Assembly: GCF_000179615.1 (NCBI RefSeq) | Contig: NZ_AEDD01000010.1 | Coordinates: 167,501 to 231,500, forward strand | Length of the DNA: 64,000 nt | Source of the DNA: Paenibacillus curdlanolyticus YK9 | GTDB lineage: Bacteria; Bacillota; Bacilli; Paenibacillales; Paenibacillaceae | Direction: 5' to 3' | In this document: piece after piece, positions 27,914 through 37,241 of the stretch | How positions within the stretch are numbered: position 1 is the stretch's first letter | How the letters are laid out: the number at the start of each line of letters is the position of its first letter | Notes under the pieces: model-generated | Told to the model about the DNA's origin: nothing | Seen by the model: only the letters and a program-made list of their open reading frames with translations | Database searches by the model: none | Position numbers and translations under genes: made by a program

Positions 27914-28567
27914 ATGACGGGAGCCGGCTTCGTGCCTGATAATTTGAATTTGAAGAAAAGCTCGGGAAACCCCAACCTGACCTATACGATGAAAGACAAC
28001 GTCCTGTTCAAAGTTAACGATACGAATTTCGCATACGAGGTTTCCGCGACCCAAATTCCAGCAATGGTCGGCGGCTCGGTAGCCGACCTGTTCATGACCA
28101 AGGGGCATATCCGCGAGCCGCACTGGCACCCGAACGCCTGGGAGCTCGACGTCGTGATCGAAGGCCAAGTGGTTGTATCGATTCTGAATCCCGACACGGC
28201 ACAGCTTATTAACAATACCGCAGGCCCCGGCCAAGTCGTGTTTATTCCGATGGGTTGGCTGCACTGGATTACGCCCGTGTCCGACCGCACGCATCTGCAT
28301 CTTTTCTTCAACAGCAGCCAAGTGGAAAATGCCGAAGTATCGAACTTCCTTCAGACGACGCCGCCTGAAGTGTTCAAGCTCGCCTATAACATCGATCCTG
28401 CGCAGATCGCTACTGCGCTCGCCCCGATCAAGGCGGTCAAGGAAACAGTCTTCGTCGGGCCTCCGACAAGCGGGACCACTCGCACCAGCAGTATACGAAA
28501 TATGCTCGGAACGAACAGCACACAAGCGCAAGTGCCCCCGCCAATGGTGAATATTAAGCGCAAATAA
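27914..28567 (+). CDS. Cupin domain protein, oxalate-decarboxylase-like
   Basis: 217 residues with a single cupin barrel. The metal-binding motif GHIREPHWHPNAWELDVVIEG (HxH...E) and a distal His (PMGWLHWI) resemble one half of bicupin oxalate decarboxylase/germin. The C-terminal tail is Pro/Thr/Lys rich. No export signal. Substrate unknown. AGAGGAAG precedes the ATG. Confidence 0.8.
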   Translation: MTGAGFVPDNLNLKKSSGNPNLTYTMKDNVLFKVNDTNFAYEVSATQIPAMVGGSVADLFMTKGHIREPHWHPNAWELDVVIEGQVVVSILNPDTAQLINNTAGPGQVVFIPMGWLHWITPVSDRTHLHLFFNSSQVENAEVSNFLQTTPPEVFKLAYNIDPAQIATALAPIKAVKETVFVGPPTSGTTRTSSIRNMLGTNSTQAQVPPPMVNIKRK

Positions 28568-28569
28568 AA

Positions 28570-28606
28570 CAAAGGCGGTGCAGAAGCTATTCTCTGCAAC
28601 GCCTTT
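28570..28606. terminator. Hairpin between the convergent cupin and bioB genes
   Basis: AAAGGCG.TGCAGA pairs with TCTGCA.CGCCTTT; there is no long T run on either strand, so efficiency as a terminator is uncertain. Confidence 0.5.
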
Positions 28607-28655
28607 GCCTCGATCCTGACCGAACTACTGTCATACGCTGCTGATTGATGCTCGC

Positions 28656-29678
28656 CTATAGCGCGCACATCTCGATTTCAAAGCCCATGTCTGCGATCAG
28701 CTTATGGTCAGCATCGACTGCCTGACCTTCCGTCGTTAGGTAATCCCCAACAAACAGCGAATTAGCTGCGTACAGCGCCAACGGTTGAAGGGACCGCAGA
28801 TTCAGCTCGCGACCGCCCGCGACTCGAATTTCTTTGGATGGGCAAATGAACCGGAACAAAGCAAGCGTCTTGAGCGCCTGCAGCGGCGGCGTCAACTGTT
28901 TATCCGCCAACGGCGTGCCCGGTATCGGGTTCAGGAAGTTGATCGGAATCGAATCCGCATCCAGCTCGCGCAGAGCGAAGGCCGTCTCGACCAACTCCTC
29001 CGGCGACTCGCCCATGCCGACGATGACGCCGGAGCACGGCGACATTCCGCTGCGCTTCGCGCGCTCAACCGTCTCGACGCGTTGGTCGTAGGTATGCGTC
29101 GTCGTAATCGATTTGTAATTTTCGCGGCTCGTATTGAGGTTATGGTTATAGCGATGCACGCCCGCATCTTGCAGCCGGTCCGCTTGCTCCTCGCTCAGCA
29201 ACCCGAGGCATGCACAAATTTTGAGAGGCATCGTATCGCGAATCTCTCGTACGGCATCGATAACCTGCCCCAGCTCGCGCTCCGTCGGCCCGCGGCCTGC
29301 CGCAACGATACAATAGGTGCCCGCCTGGCGGTTCACCGCTTCGCGCGCGCCTGCCAGCAGCGTTTCTTTATCCAGCAATGTATATTTGGGCACCGATGCT
29401 GTCGATACGATCGACTGCGAGCAGTAGCCGCAGTCCTCGGGACAGAGGCCGCTCTTCGCATTCAGTATCATATTCAGCTTCACCTTGCGGCCATAGTAAT
29501 GCTTGCGCACTTGAAAAGCCGCATGCAGCAGCGGCAGCACTTCGTCATCATCGGCTTGCAGCACGGACAACCCTTCAGCCAACGTCAGCTGCTCGCCGTT
29601 CAGCGCCTTGTCCGCCAACTCTCCCCAATTCATCCCCGTCGACACCGTTCCCGCAAGACCCCCAAACTGCTCACTCAT
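28656..29678 (-). CDS. bioB: Biotin synthase
   Basis: 340-residue radical SAM enzyme that inserts sulfur into dethiobiotin. Cluster motif CPEDCGYC, auxiliary [2Fe-2S] ligands in CLGLLS and GMSPCSGVIVGMGE, and RVAGGRE near the C-terminus with the conserved Arg. It stands alone; no other biotin gene is in the window. GTAGGGGGA lies 8 bases before the ATG. A BirA operator overlaps its promoter. Confidence 0.96.
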   Translation of the reverse strand: MSEQFGGLAGTVSTGMNWGELADKALNGEQLTLAEGLSVLQADDDEVLPLLHAAFQVRKHYYGRKVKLNMILNAKSGLCPEDCGYCSQSIVSTASVPKYTLLDKETLLAGAREAVNRQAGTYCIVAAGRGPTERELGQVIDAVREIRDTMPLKICACLGLLSEEQADRLQDAGVHRYNHNLNTSRENYKSITTTHTYDQRVETVERAKRSGMSPCSGVIVGMGESPEELVETAFALRELDADSIPINFLNPIPGTPLADKQLTPPLQALKTLALFRFICPSKEIRVAGGRELNLRSLQPLALYAANSLFVGDYLTTEGQAVDADHKLIADMGFEIEMCAL

Positions 29679-29698
29679 CCGAACGTTCCCCCTACCGC

Positions 29699-29735
29699 AT
29701 TATATGTTAACCAAAATTATTAATAATCGGTTAAC
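29699..29735 (-). promoter_or_regulatory. BirA operator and promoter of bioB
   Basis: GTTAACC (29706-29712), 16-bp spacer, GGTTAAC (29729-29735) is a perfect BirA box. TATAAT on the minus strand (29704-29699) abuts it, so biotinylated BirA would block initiation. Confidence 0.85.
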
Positions 29736-29813
29736 TAAAAACTCACCCCATTGTATCGAACATCGGGCATACTGTAAATAGTTGCATTTTATTAAAAAGG
29801 GGCATGACCCGTC

Positions 29814-30962
29814 ATGAAGGTTGTTATCGCGATCGATTCGTTCAAAGGAAGCCTGACCTCGGGACAAGCCAACGAAGCAGCGGCGGCTGGCGTCCGCGAC
29901 GCCTGTCCTGAGGCGGCAATCGTTACCGTCCCGCTTGCTGATGGCGGCGAGGGGACCGTCGAAGCGCTCGTCCGCGCCACGGCCGGACAGCTTGTTACAC
30001 TTACAGTGACCGGACCGCTCGGCAAACCGCTAGCAGCAAGCTATGGGCTGCTCAGCGATGGGCGAACCGCCGTCATCGAGGTTGCCGCTGCATGCGGCCT
30101 CACGCTAGTGCCGCCCGCCGAACGGGACCCGCTGAAGACGACGACCTTCGGCGTCGGCGAGCTCATCGCGGACGCGCTTAGCCGAGGCTGCACCGAGCTG
30201 ATCATCGGGCTCGGCGGGAGCGCCACCAACGATGCAGGCATCGGCATGCTGCAGGCGCTCGGCTACTCGTTCCGCGATACGCGCGGACTCGAAGCTGCGC
30301 ATGGCGGCGCAGCGCTGACAGGCATCGCTGCGATCGACCAATCGTCCGCGCATCCGCTGCTCGCGCACGCACGCATTCGCGTTGCCTGCGACGTCGATAA
30401 CCCGCTGCACGGCCCAGAGGGCGCTGCATCCATATTTGCGCCGCAAAAGGGCGCCTCCGCCGAGGCGGTGGAGCAGCTCGATCGCGGGCTGGCGCATTTC
30501 GCCGCGCTAATTCACGATCAGCTCGGCCGCGATGTGCAGCGCATACCCGGCGCTGGCGCAGCCGGCGGCCTCGGCGCCGCCTTCGCCGGCTTGCTGGGCG
30601 CGACGCTGACGCCCGGCGCGCCGCTCGTGCTTGAAGCAGCCGGCTTTGATCGGCTGCTCGAAGGCTCCGACTTCGTCATCACCGGCGAAGGCCGGCTCGA
30701 CGGTCAGACCGCCCGCGGCAAAGCGCCGCTTGCCGTCGCCCGCGCTGCAAGCGGGCACGGCATTCCTGTCATCGCCCTCGCCGGCGATGTCGCACCCCAA
30801 GCCGCCGAGCTCGCCGCGCTCGGCATCACAGCAGCCTTCTCAATCGTATCTGGCCCCGCATCGCTTGAGCAGGCTATGTCGCCAGCCGTCGCGCAGGATG
30901 GGCTCCGCCGCACGACGAAAGAGCTATTCCGCCTGCTCCGCACAATGCAGCGCCGACAATAA
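29814..30962 (+). CDS. glxK: Glycerate kinase (GlxK type)
   Basis: 382 residues starting MKVVIAIDSFKGSLTSGQA, the family's signature. Further motifs are PLADGGEGTVEAL, GLGGSATNDAGIGMLQALG and TGEGRLDGQTARGKAP. It phosphorylates glycerate with ATP. GC-rich compared with neighbours (many GCG/GGC codons). AAAAGGGG lies 11 bases before the ATG. Confidence 0.93.
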   Translation: MKVVIAIDSFKGSLTSGQANEAAAAGVRDACPEAAIVTVPLADGGEGTVEALVRATAGQLVTLTVTGPLGKPLAASYGLLSDGRTAVIEVAAACGLTLVPPAERDPLKTTTFGVGELIADALSRGCTELIIGLGGSATNDAGIGMLQALGYSFRDTRGLEAAHGGAALTGIAAIDQSSAHPLLAHARIRVACDVDNPLHGPEGAASIFAPQKGASAEAVEQLDRGLAHFAALIHDQLGRDVQRIPGAGAAGGLGAAFAGLLGATLTPGAPLVLEAAGFDRLLEGSDFVITGEGRLDGQTARGKAPLAVARAASGHGIPVIALAGDVAPQAAELAALGITAAFSIVSGPASLEQAMSPAVAQDGLRRTTKELFRLLRTMQRRQ

Positions 30963-30981
30963 CCCGTTCATAACGGACCAA

Positions 30982-31018
30982 CCTCCGGTCATATACTGTT
31001 CCATCTGACCGGAGGAGG
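30982..31018 (+). promoter_or_regulatory. Hairpin that sequesters the ribosome binding site of the next gene
   Basis: CCTCCGGTCA (30982-30991) pairs perfectly with TGACCGGAGG (31006-31015) around 14 bases. The Shine-Dalgarno GGAGGAGG (31011-31018) lies in the 3' arm, 9 bases before ATG 31028. Confidence 0.5.
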
Positions 31019-31027
31019 CTGGCGCCC

Positions 31028-31474
31028 ATGTCTGATCCACTGGCCGACGCTTGCCGCAGCAAACCCCAACCGCAGCACGGCACAACAACCGCTACTCACA
31101 ACGTGTTTCGTTTTCTGAAGTCCCGTCCGCGACGAAAGCTCGGGCCGCTCAGCGGCGCCATGCTCGTGCTTGGCGCGCACGCTGTTCACCTGCTCGCCTT
31201 TCCCTTGCTCGCGCTTCTGCTGGGCACGCAAGCCGCTGCCGGAGACGGCGTTCAGCTAAGCGGCCATTCGCACAGCGCCATGCTGGAGCCTACTACGACG
31301 AGCGGCCTTTTCCTGCGCTGGGCAACCGATCTACTTGCAGCTGCGACCGTTATCGTAGCCATTCTCATGTGCCGAGCGACCGCCCGGGCATGGCGCAACG
31401 TCCGCGTGCATCCATGGATTTGCATGCTGAATACATGTGCCGCAGCATTATGTATCGCGATGATTTTTTACTGA
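31028..31474 (+). CDS. Small membrane protein, unknown
   Basis: 148 residues, basic N-terminus followed by two hydrophobic helices (about 42-68 and 98-116) and a weaker third near the C-terminus. A His-rich stretch GHSHSAM lies between helices. I do not recognise a family. A strong Shine-Dalgarno supports translation. It follows glxK by 65 bases and might be co-transcribed. Confidence 0.5.
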   Translation: MSDPLADACRSKPQPQHGTTTATHNVFRFLKSRPRRKLGPLSGAMLVLGAHAVHLLAFPLLALLLGTQAAAGDGVQLSGHSHSAMLEPTTTSGLFLRWATDLLAAATVIVAILMCRATARAWRNVRVHPWICMLNTCAAALCIAMIFY

Positions 31475-31541
31475 TTAACATCAAACTAAATCCAAGCCCC
31501 CATTCTCCGTTCGCGAGAAAAGGCGGGCTATTTGTTTTGTA

Positions 31542-31570
31542 TTGACAACCGATACAGTCATCCTTATGAT
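31542..31570 (+). promoter_or_regulatory. Promoter of the arabinofuranosidase gene
   Basis: TTGACA (31542-31547), 17-bp spacer, TATGAT (31565-31570). Confidence 0.75.
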
Positions 31571-31601
31571 AATGGTGTTGCTATGAATAAATGTACCATT
31601 G

Positions 31602-31629
31602 AATGAATTTATGTTTTAATTAATTCATT
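31602..31629 (+). promoter_or_regulatory. Operator candidate upstream of the arabinofuranosidase gene
   Basis: AATGAATT-N12-AATTCATT is a perfect inverted repeat downstream of the promoter. Close by, AAATGTAC (31589-31596) resembles one half of the AraR site. Confidence 0.4.
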
Positions 31630-31662
31630 ATGAACACCCCTATTACCGAAGGAGCGTTTTCA

Positions 31663-33165
31663 ATGACTGCTAATCAACCAACGAAACCAACCGCTGTTCT
31701 GAACGCTGACTTGACGACCGGAACGATCAACCGCAATCTCTACGGACATTTTGCCGAGCATCTCGGCCGTTGTATCTATGAAGGGCTTTGGGTAGGTGAT
31801 GATCCTGACATTACGAATACGGGCGGCATTCGCAACGATGTCGTGGAAGCGCTTCGCAATCTGCACATTCCCGTCCTGCGCTGGCCAGGCGGCTGCTTCG
31901 CAGACGAGTACCATTGGAAGGACGGCATCGGGCCTCAACATTTGCGCAAGCGCATGGTGAACACGCACTGGGGCTGTGTCGTAGAGAACAACCATTTTGG
32001 CACGCATGAATTCATGCATCTCGTCGAGCTGCTCGGCTGCGAGCCCTATATTAACGGAAACGTGGGCAGCGGCACGGTTCAGGAAATGTCCGAGTGGGTC
32101 GAGTACATGACGTTCGACGGCGAATCGCCGATGGCGAACTTGCGCCGGGAGAACGGGCGAGACAAGCCGTGGAAGCTTAAATATTTTGGCGTAGGCAACG
32201 AAAGCTGGGGCTGCGGCGGCAGCATGCGACCGGAATATTACGCAGACCTGTACCGCCAATACCAGACGTACGTACGCAGCTACGGCGAGAATAAAATCTA
32301 CCGGATCGCCTGCGGCGCCAACGTGGACGATTATCGCTGGACGGAGGTGCTCATGCAGCAAGCAGGCAACTGGATGGACGGACTGAGCCTTCATTACTAT
32401 ACCTATCCGGGCGTATGGGAAGACGAGAAAAAGCCGGCGCTGCAGTTCGACGAAGGCATTTGGTTTGAAACGATGGCCAAAGCGTACTACATCGATGAGC
32501 TGCTAACCCGCCACTCCGCGATTATGGATCAATTCGATCCGAAGAAGCGCATCGGCATTATTCTCGACGAATGGGGAACGTGGTTCGGCGTGGAGCCGGG
32601 GACCAATCCGGGCTTCCTCTATCAGCAAAGCACGATGCGCGACGCGCTTGTCGCAGGCTTGCACTTTAACATTTTCCACAACCATAACAGCCGTCTGCAT
32701 ATGGCGAACATCGCGCAGACGATCAATGTGCTGCAAGCCGTCGCATTGACCGACGGGCCGCGCATGCTGCTCACGCCAACGTACCATGTCTTCGAGATGT
32801 ACAAAGTGCACCAAGGCGCCGAACAGCTGCACCTGCATGTCGACAGCCCCCTGTACACAATGGACAGCGCATCAATACCGCAAGTGAGCATAACCGCTTC
32901 CCGCTCGGCCGACGGCATCGTCAACATCGGCATCTGCAATATCCACCACGCAGACAGCGCCAGCATCAGCATCGAGCTCCGCGGCGAAACGTTCTCAGCC
33001 ATCGAGGGTCGTGTTCTAACGAGCGGCGAGCTGCGCGATTGCAACACGTTCGACCAGCCGGATACGGTAAAACCGGCAGCCTTCACTGCATTCACACACG
33101 AGGACGGCATGCTGCGCCTCGAGCTGCCAGCTCGATCGGTAACGTCACTTGCGCTTCGCGCATAA
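31663..33165 (+). CDS. abfA: Alpha-L-arabinofuranosidase, GH51
   Basis: 500 residues. Intracellular (no signal peptide). Acid/base Glu in [11 protein letters not shown] and nucleophile Glu in [10 protein letters not shown]; the N-terminal [33 protein letters not shown] is the GH51 signature. It releases terminal arabinose from imported arabino-oligosaccharides. ATG 31663 has GAAGGAG 9 bases upstream; the open frame begins 11 codons earlier without one. It has its own promoter and operator and is not in a sugar-transport operon here. Confidence 0.94.
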   Translation: MTANQPTKPTAVLNADLTTGTINRNLYGHFAEHLGRCIYEGLWVGDDPDITNTGGIRNDVVEALRNLHIPVLRWPGGCFADEYHWKDGIGPQHLRKRMVNTHWGCVVENNHFGTHEFMHLVELLGCEPYINGNVGSGTVQEMSEWVEYMTFDGESPMANLRRENGRDKPWKLKYFGVGNESWGCGGSMRPEYYADLYRQYQTYVRSYGENKIYRIACGANVDDYRWTEVLMQQAGNWMDGLSLHYYTYPGVWEDEKKPALQFDEGIWFETMAKAYYIDELLTRHSAIMDQFDPKKRIGIILDEWGTWFGVEPGTNPGFLYQQSTMRDALVAGLHFNIFHNHNSRLHMANIAQTINVLQAVALTDGPRMLLTPTYHVFEMYKVHQGAEQLHLHVDSPLYTMDSASIPQVSITASRSADGIVNIGICNIHHADSASISIELRGETFSAIEGRVLTSGELRDCNTFDQPDTVKPAAFTAFTHEDGMLRLELPARSVTSLALRA

Positions 33166-33204
33166 GCATGCGTCTGCGCGTTAATCTACCCTCTTATATA
33201 GTAG

Positions 33205-33252
33205 AAAAGGTGTCCCTGCAGCGACTTGCGCTGTCCAGGGACACCTTTTTTT
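33205..33252 (+). terminator. abfA terminator
   Basis: AAAGGTGTCCCTG pairs with CAGGGACACCTTT, followed by seven T. The rest of 33253-33523 holds only a weak promoter (TATAGT near 33471) and a good ribosome binding site. Confidence 0.9.
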
Positions 33253-33523
33253 CACGAAAGATGATGCAATTGGTTCTTTTGGCCCGCAACCCTTGCCACG
33301 CTTAGGTTTGCACAGCATCCGCTTTCCGTATGGTTTCCATGATAACCCTTACAATACCAATGCTGCCCTAAATGAGGGAACTCTCATGCAATTCTAAGAA
33401 TGCGGTTACAAATGAGTCGTACCAAGGGTTTAATCCCTCAATGGGAGCCTTTAGGAAAAGAAATCCGTGCTATAGTAGCAATACAACACAACCAAGACAA
33501 ACCTAACCGGAGGAACATACAAC

Positions 33524-34006
33524 ATGATGAACAAAAAATCGGTCATTGGCAAAAGCTTGGCTGCAGCGTTTGTAGCATTGACGGTATCGACAGCATCGAT
33601 CAGCGGTATTATGCCTACTCAGAGCGCACATGCCGCAACAGCATCCCAAAAATCCACTATCGTTTCGGTAGCCAAAAAATATCTCGGCACGCCTTACCAG
33701 CACGGCGCATCGTCCAGCACGACGGCTGTATTCGACTGCTCGTCGTTCACGAAGCGCGTATTCTCGCAGCTCGGCGTGAAGCTGCCGCGCAGCTCCAAGC
33801 AGCAGTCCGTTGTCGGCAAATATGTAGCGAAAAGCAACCTGCAAGTAGGCGATCTCGTCTTCTTCTACTCGCCGATTCACCACGTTGGCATCTACATTGG
33901 CAACGGCAACATCATTCACACGTATGGCGCCGGCGGCGTTAAAATTAGCAACATCAACTCCGGCTGGTGGAAAAACAACTACAACCAGGCTCGTCGCGTA
34001 CTGTAA
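33524..34006 (+). CDS. Secreted NlpC/P60 family cell-wall hydrolase
   Basis: 160 residues. Signal peptide (about 1-37, ending AHAA), then a minimal NlpC/P60 domain with catalytic Cys in FDCSSFT, His in HVGIYIG and a third polar residue in IIHTYGAG. It would cleave the D-Glu/diaminopimelate bond of peptidoglycan. No SH3 or LysM wall-binding domain. Unlike its two relatives at 40.7 and 41.6 kb, no c-di-AMP riboswitch was found upstream. Confidence 0.88.
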   Translation: MMNKKSVIGKSLAAAFVALTVSTASISGIMPTQSAHAATASQKSTIVSVAKKYLGTPYQHGASSSTTAVFDCSSFTKRVFSQLGVKLPRSSKQQSVVGKYVAKSNLQVGDLVFFYSPIHHVGIYIGNGNIIHTYGAGGVKISNINSGWWKNNYNQARRVL

Positions 34007-34048
34007 GGGACAAGCTTATCCATTCGCATAGCGAAAAGAGTACCAGGG

Positions 34049-34087
34049 ACACTAGGTTCGGCATGATGCCGCTCCTAGTGCTTTTTA
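34049..34087 (+). terminator. Terminator of the NlpC/P60 gene
   Basis: CACTAGG..CGGC/GCCG..CCTAGTG stem followed by five T. Confidence 0.9.
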
Positions 34088-34170
34088 TTATGCGCTTTTC
34101 GATACACTTATCCTACCAAGTGAAGCTGAATTTAGTCTGAAGATCGGGGCGGAAAATAAACCCACTCCAA

Positions 34171-34197
34171 TAAAAACGATCGCCGCGGCGACCGTCT
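34171..34197 (-). terminator. Terminator of the chemoreceptor gene
   Basis: ACGGTCGCCG/CGGCGATCGT with five T on the minus strand. Confidence 0.8.
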
Positions 34198-34216
34198 TTT
34201 CCTCTCCTTAAAATGA

Positions 34217-36310
34217 TCAAAAAGTAAACCGGCTAAGCTCCTTCCGCAGTCGCCCCGCCGTCGCATTGAGCGCTTCGGACGAAGCCAGCACCTCTTCCAT
34301 GCTCGCAAGCTGCTCTTCCGTAGACGCGGATACCTCTTGCGTCTTCTCCGATGTCACGCGAGAATGGTTCGACGTCTCTTGCACCGCAGCAGCCACTTCC
34401 TCCGTCGCAGCGGACAGCTGCTCGGAAGCAGCCGACACTTCGCTGATCTGCGCCGCTACTTGTCCGATCGATTCGAGAATGCCGTCAAACACAACGTTCA
34501 CTTGCTCCATCGATGCCATGCCGCGCGCCGTCTCTTCCGTGCTGCCGCTCGTCGCTGCGACCGCCCGTTCAATCCCTTCGGTCGCTTCCGCAATCAACCC
34601 GCCGATCTCATCGGCCGATTGGCGGGATTGCTCCGACAGCTTCTGCACCTCCTGAGCGACGACGGCGAATCCCTTGCCATGCTCGCCTGCCCGCGCCGCT
34701 TCGATATTCGCATTCAGCGAAAGCAAATGCGTTTGGCCAGCGATATCGGTCATAACAGCAGCTATGTCGCCGATCCGGCCGGACAGCTCGCCAAGCTTGG
34801 ACAACGCATCCGAAGTCTCGCTCGACCGCTTGCGGACGACTGCCATTTGCTCCGTCGCGGCTGTGACCGCGCGCCGTCCAGCATTCGCCCCCGCCGACGC
34901 CTGATCCGCATTGTCAGATACAGACCCAGCGGTCTCCGCTATACGCGAGATGCCTTCTGCCATCTCGTGCATTGCCGTAGCATTTTGCTCCGATACGGCT
35001 GCTTGCTGCTCGGCCATCATCGTTAGCTCCTGCACCGCATGAGCAATTTGGTTCGTCGCGAGTGTCGTCGCATTCGCCGCCGACTCCATATCCTCAGAGG
35101 AAGCCGCTAATTGGCCGGCGACGGTCTGATTCGAACGCAGCAGGTTAGCGAACGTCTCCGCAACCTGATTGAACGCTACGCCGACGCCGCTAAGCTCGTC
35201 ACGCGTTTGCAGCTCTGCGCGCGCCGACGCATCGCCAGCCGCCAAGCGTGAAGCGGCTTTTTCAAGCGCAGCGATCGTATTGCGCACGTTGCTGTAGAAG
35301 GCGATAAAGAAAGCAACCACAAGCAGCAGCGCAACCACAGTCAGCGCGAGCATCCGAATCAATTGCGCCTGTGAATCATCGATGCGAAGCTGCAGCTGAC
35401 GGTCCATCATGATGGCCGTTTCATTATATAGCACGGAAATCTGATCGATAGCAGCCGTGCCTTTGGCAAAAAACGTATCGCTGTCCATCGATAGCCGTCC
35501 ATTCAAAATTTCCGTATCCAGCAAGCTGACATAATCGCGTGCTGCAGTCGAAGCAGCCGTATAGCTCGCTTGCATAGATTGGATGTCGGGACTACTGCTT
35601 GTCGTGCTTGCCCAATCCTTCTGCAGCCCGACCATCGCCGTCTCGATTCGATCGTAATCAATTCGATACTCCAGCTTCTCCGAAGGCGTAAGCTTCCCGC
35701 GCAGCAGCGTACCCGTAATTTGCCCGCGCGTCTGCGCAATTTTCTCCATCAACAACGGCGTGCGCTGCACGAGCATATCCATCAAATAATACGTATGCTG
35801 CTCAGGATCTAGCGTGAGCCCAGATGCGTCCGATACGACGACATTAAAATCAAGCAACTCCTCGATCATCGTTGTATGCTTCGCGAAGCTTACGCCAGCT
35901 GCACCCGCAGCATATTGCTCCAACAGCATGGACAATCGCGTCTCCAGTCCACTCCACTGCGATTCGATGCCGAACGCCTTGCCATACAAAGCATCGCTTG
36001 CATGAACAGCCTCCACCTCTTGCTTCCACTGCGCTTCCAGCTTCTCCAGCTCTGCCTTCTTGCCCGAATCCCCGTTCAAATAAGCATTCGCCACCCCGCG
36101 ATGCTTCTGCACGGTGAGCAGCAGCTCCTTCAACGGCTTCAAATAGGCGACACCCTGCTGCTCCTTCTTAGCCACATCCATCGTAATTTGGATTTCAGAT
36201 GTTAGGAAATAGGACATAAATCCTGTAGGAATTAGAAACAACAATGCGATTAACACGAACTTTTGGCTATATTTCAGACGATTCATTACATATAGGAACG
36301 GCTTTAACAT
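34217..36310 (-). CDS. Methyl-accepting chemotaxis protein
   Basis: 697 residues. Transmembrane helix 1 (about 16-36), a long mostly helical extracellular sensor of about 280 residues resembling nitrate/nitrite-sensing (NIT-like) or four-helix-bundle domains, transmembrane helix 2 (about 322-344), HAMP (about 345-395), and the signalling domain with the hairpin tip [43 protein letters not shown]. Ligand unknown. ATG 36310 lies 7-8 bases after GAGGAGG. Confidence 0.92.
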   Translation of the reverse strand: MLKPFLYVMNRLKYSQKFVLIALLFLIPTGFMSYFLTSEIQITMDVAKKEQQGVAYLKPLKELLLTVQKHRGVANAYLNGDSGKKAELEKLEAQWKQEVEAVHASDALYGKAFGIESQWSGLETRLSMLLEQYAAGAAGVSFAKHTTMIEELLDFNVVVSDASGLTLDPEQHTYYLMDMLVQRTPLLMEKIAQTRGQITGTLLRGKLTPSEKLEYRIDYDRIETAMVGLQKDWASTTSSSPDIQSMQASYTAASTAARDYVSLLDTEILNGRLSMDSDTFFAKGTAAIDQISVLYNETAIMMDRQLQLRIDDSQAQLIRMLALTVVALLLVVAFFIAFYSNVRNTIAALEKAASRLAAGDASARAELQTRDELSGVGVAFNQVAETFANLLRSNQTVAGQLAASSEDMESAANATTLATNQIAHAVQELTMMAEQQAAVSEQNATAMHEMAEGISRIAETAGSVSDNADQASAGANAGRRAVTAATEQMAVVRKRSSETSDALSKLGELSGRIGDIAAVMTDIAGQTHLLSLNANIEAARAGEHGKGFAVVAQEVQKLSEQSRQSADEIGGLIAEATEGIERAVAATSGSTEETARGMASMEQVNVVFDGILESIGQVAAQISEVSAASEQLSAATEEVAAAVQETSNHSRVTSEKTQEVSASTEEQLASMEEVLASSEALNATAGRLRKELSRFTF

Positions 36311-36435
36311 CAAACGTCCTCCTCTGCTGCTCGTTATGTTATATTACCTAACATTGTAAGCCAAAAGCCATTAAAATCCAATCATAAATATGTCGAAAAT
36401 CCTACTTTTGTGTCGATACGAAAACCCGCACAACA

Positions 36436-36478
36436 AAAAACCGACTGACGTCGCATTTAGCGACGATAGCCGGCTTCT
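36436..36478 (-). terminator. ywhD terminator
   Basis: GCCGGCT.TCGTCGC/GCGACG..GTCGGT stem and six T on the minus strand. Confidence 0.8.
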
Positions 36479-36522
36479 TTCATTGCCAATATTATATAGA
36501 TAAAATCAATACGACTGGCTCC

Positions 36523-37044
36523 CTAAGCCTCCAGCGCTTGCTTCAACGCATCTGGCGAGCGGTCCCACCACTCCTGATTATGCTCCACGAGCAGCTTTTT
36601 CAATGCCGTCTTCTGCTCAGGCCCCAGATTGTCCAGCATGAACCGCCGCTTAATCGCATAATCGAGCCGGTTCACATGATCCGCCAGCAGCTTCCAGCCG
36701 CGGCGCGCTTCCGTATCGACCAGCATATCGCAAGCCGTTGCTCCGCCATAGAAGGCGCCATCGTCATTACGGTCAACCGCCACCCATACGATCCAGCATG
36801 GACGGCCGTTTGGCACATCCTCTTTGTTCGGGCTGAACTTAATGCCCTTCTCGATTTTGCTCTTCGCGTGCATGGCCCCAACATCAATAACCGCTTCATT
36901 GCCATCAATAACGACTGGCGATACTGCGCTCAAATCGATCGACCCCGCGCCGAATCCGCGATGCTCCTTGTTGCTAACGACGTTAAGGGACAGCGATTTC
37001 TTCGGCTTTGGCTCTGTGGAGCCGCCTTGACCTTGTTGTTCCAT
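36523..37044 (-). CDS. ywhD: YwhD family protein
   Basis: 173 residues, soluble. The sequence NVVSNKEHRGFGAGSIDLSAVSPVVIDG ... GRPCWIVWVAVDRNDDGAFYGGAT is characteristic of YwhD, a Bacillales family of unknown function that sits near pbpG-speE-speB in Bacillus subtilis; here it lies about 15 kb away from those genes. Confidence 0.85.
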   Translation of the reverse strand: MEQQGQGGSTEPKPKKSLSLNVVSNKEHRGFGAGSIDLSAVSPVVIDGNEAVIDVGAMHAKSKIEKGIKFSPNKEDVPNGRPCWIVWVAVDRNDDGAFYGGATACDMLVDTEARRGWKLLADHVNRLDYAIKRRFMLDNLGPEQKTALKKLLVEHNQEWWDRSPDALKQALEA

Positions 37045-37241
37045 CTTGAATCGTTCACCCTCTCCGCTATCTGATGGCGCGCATGCTTCGCAGCCGCATG
37101 TCGGCGCCTAAACTCCCTGCGAAACCGCACTGTGCTTGGGATTGTCCGCTCTGTCGCAGAATAATTCCATTTTAGCTAATAATCTGTGAAATGCAAACAT
37201 ATACATGCCTTAGATGCTTGTCAACGGGAGGGAATCGTTCA

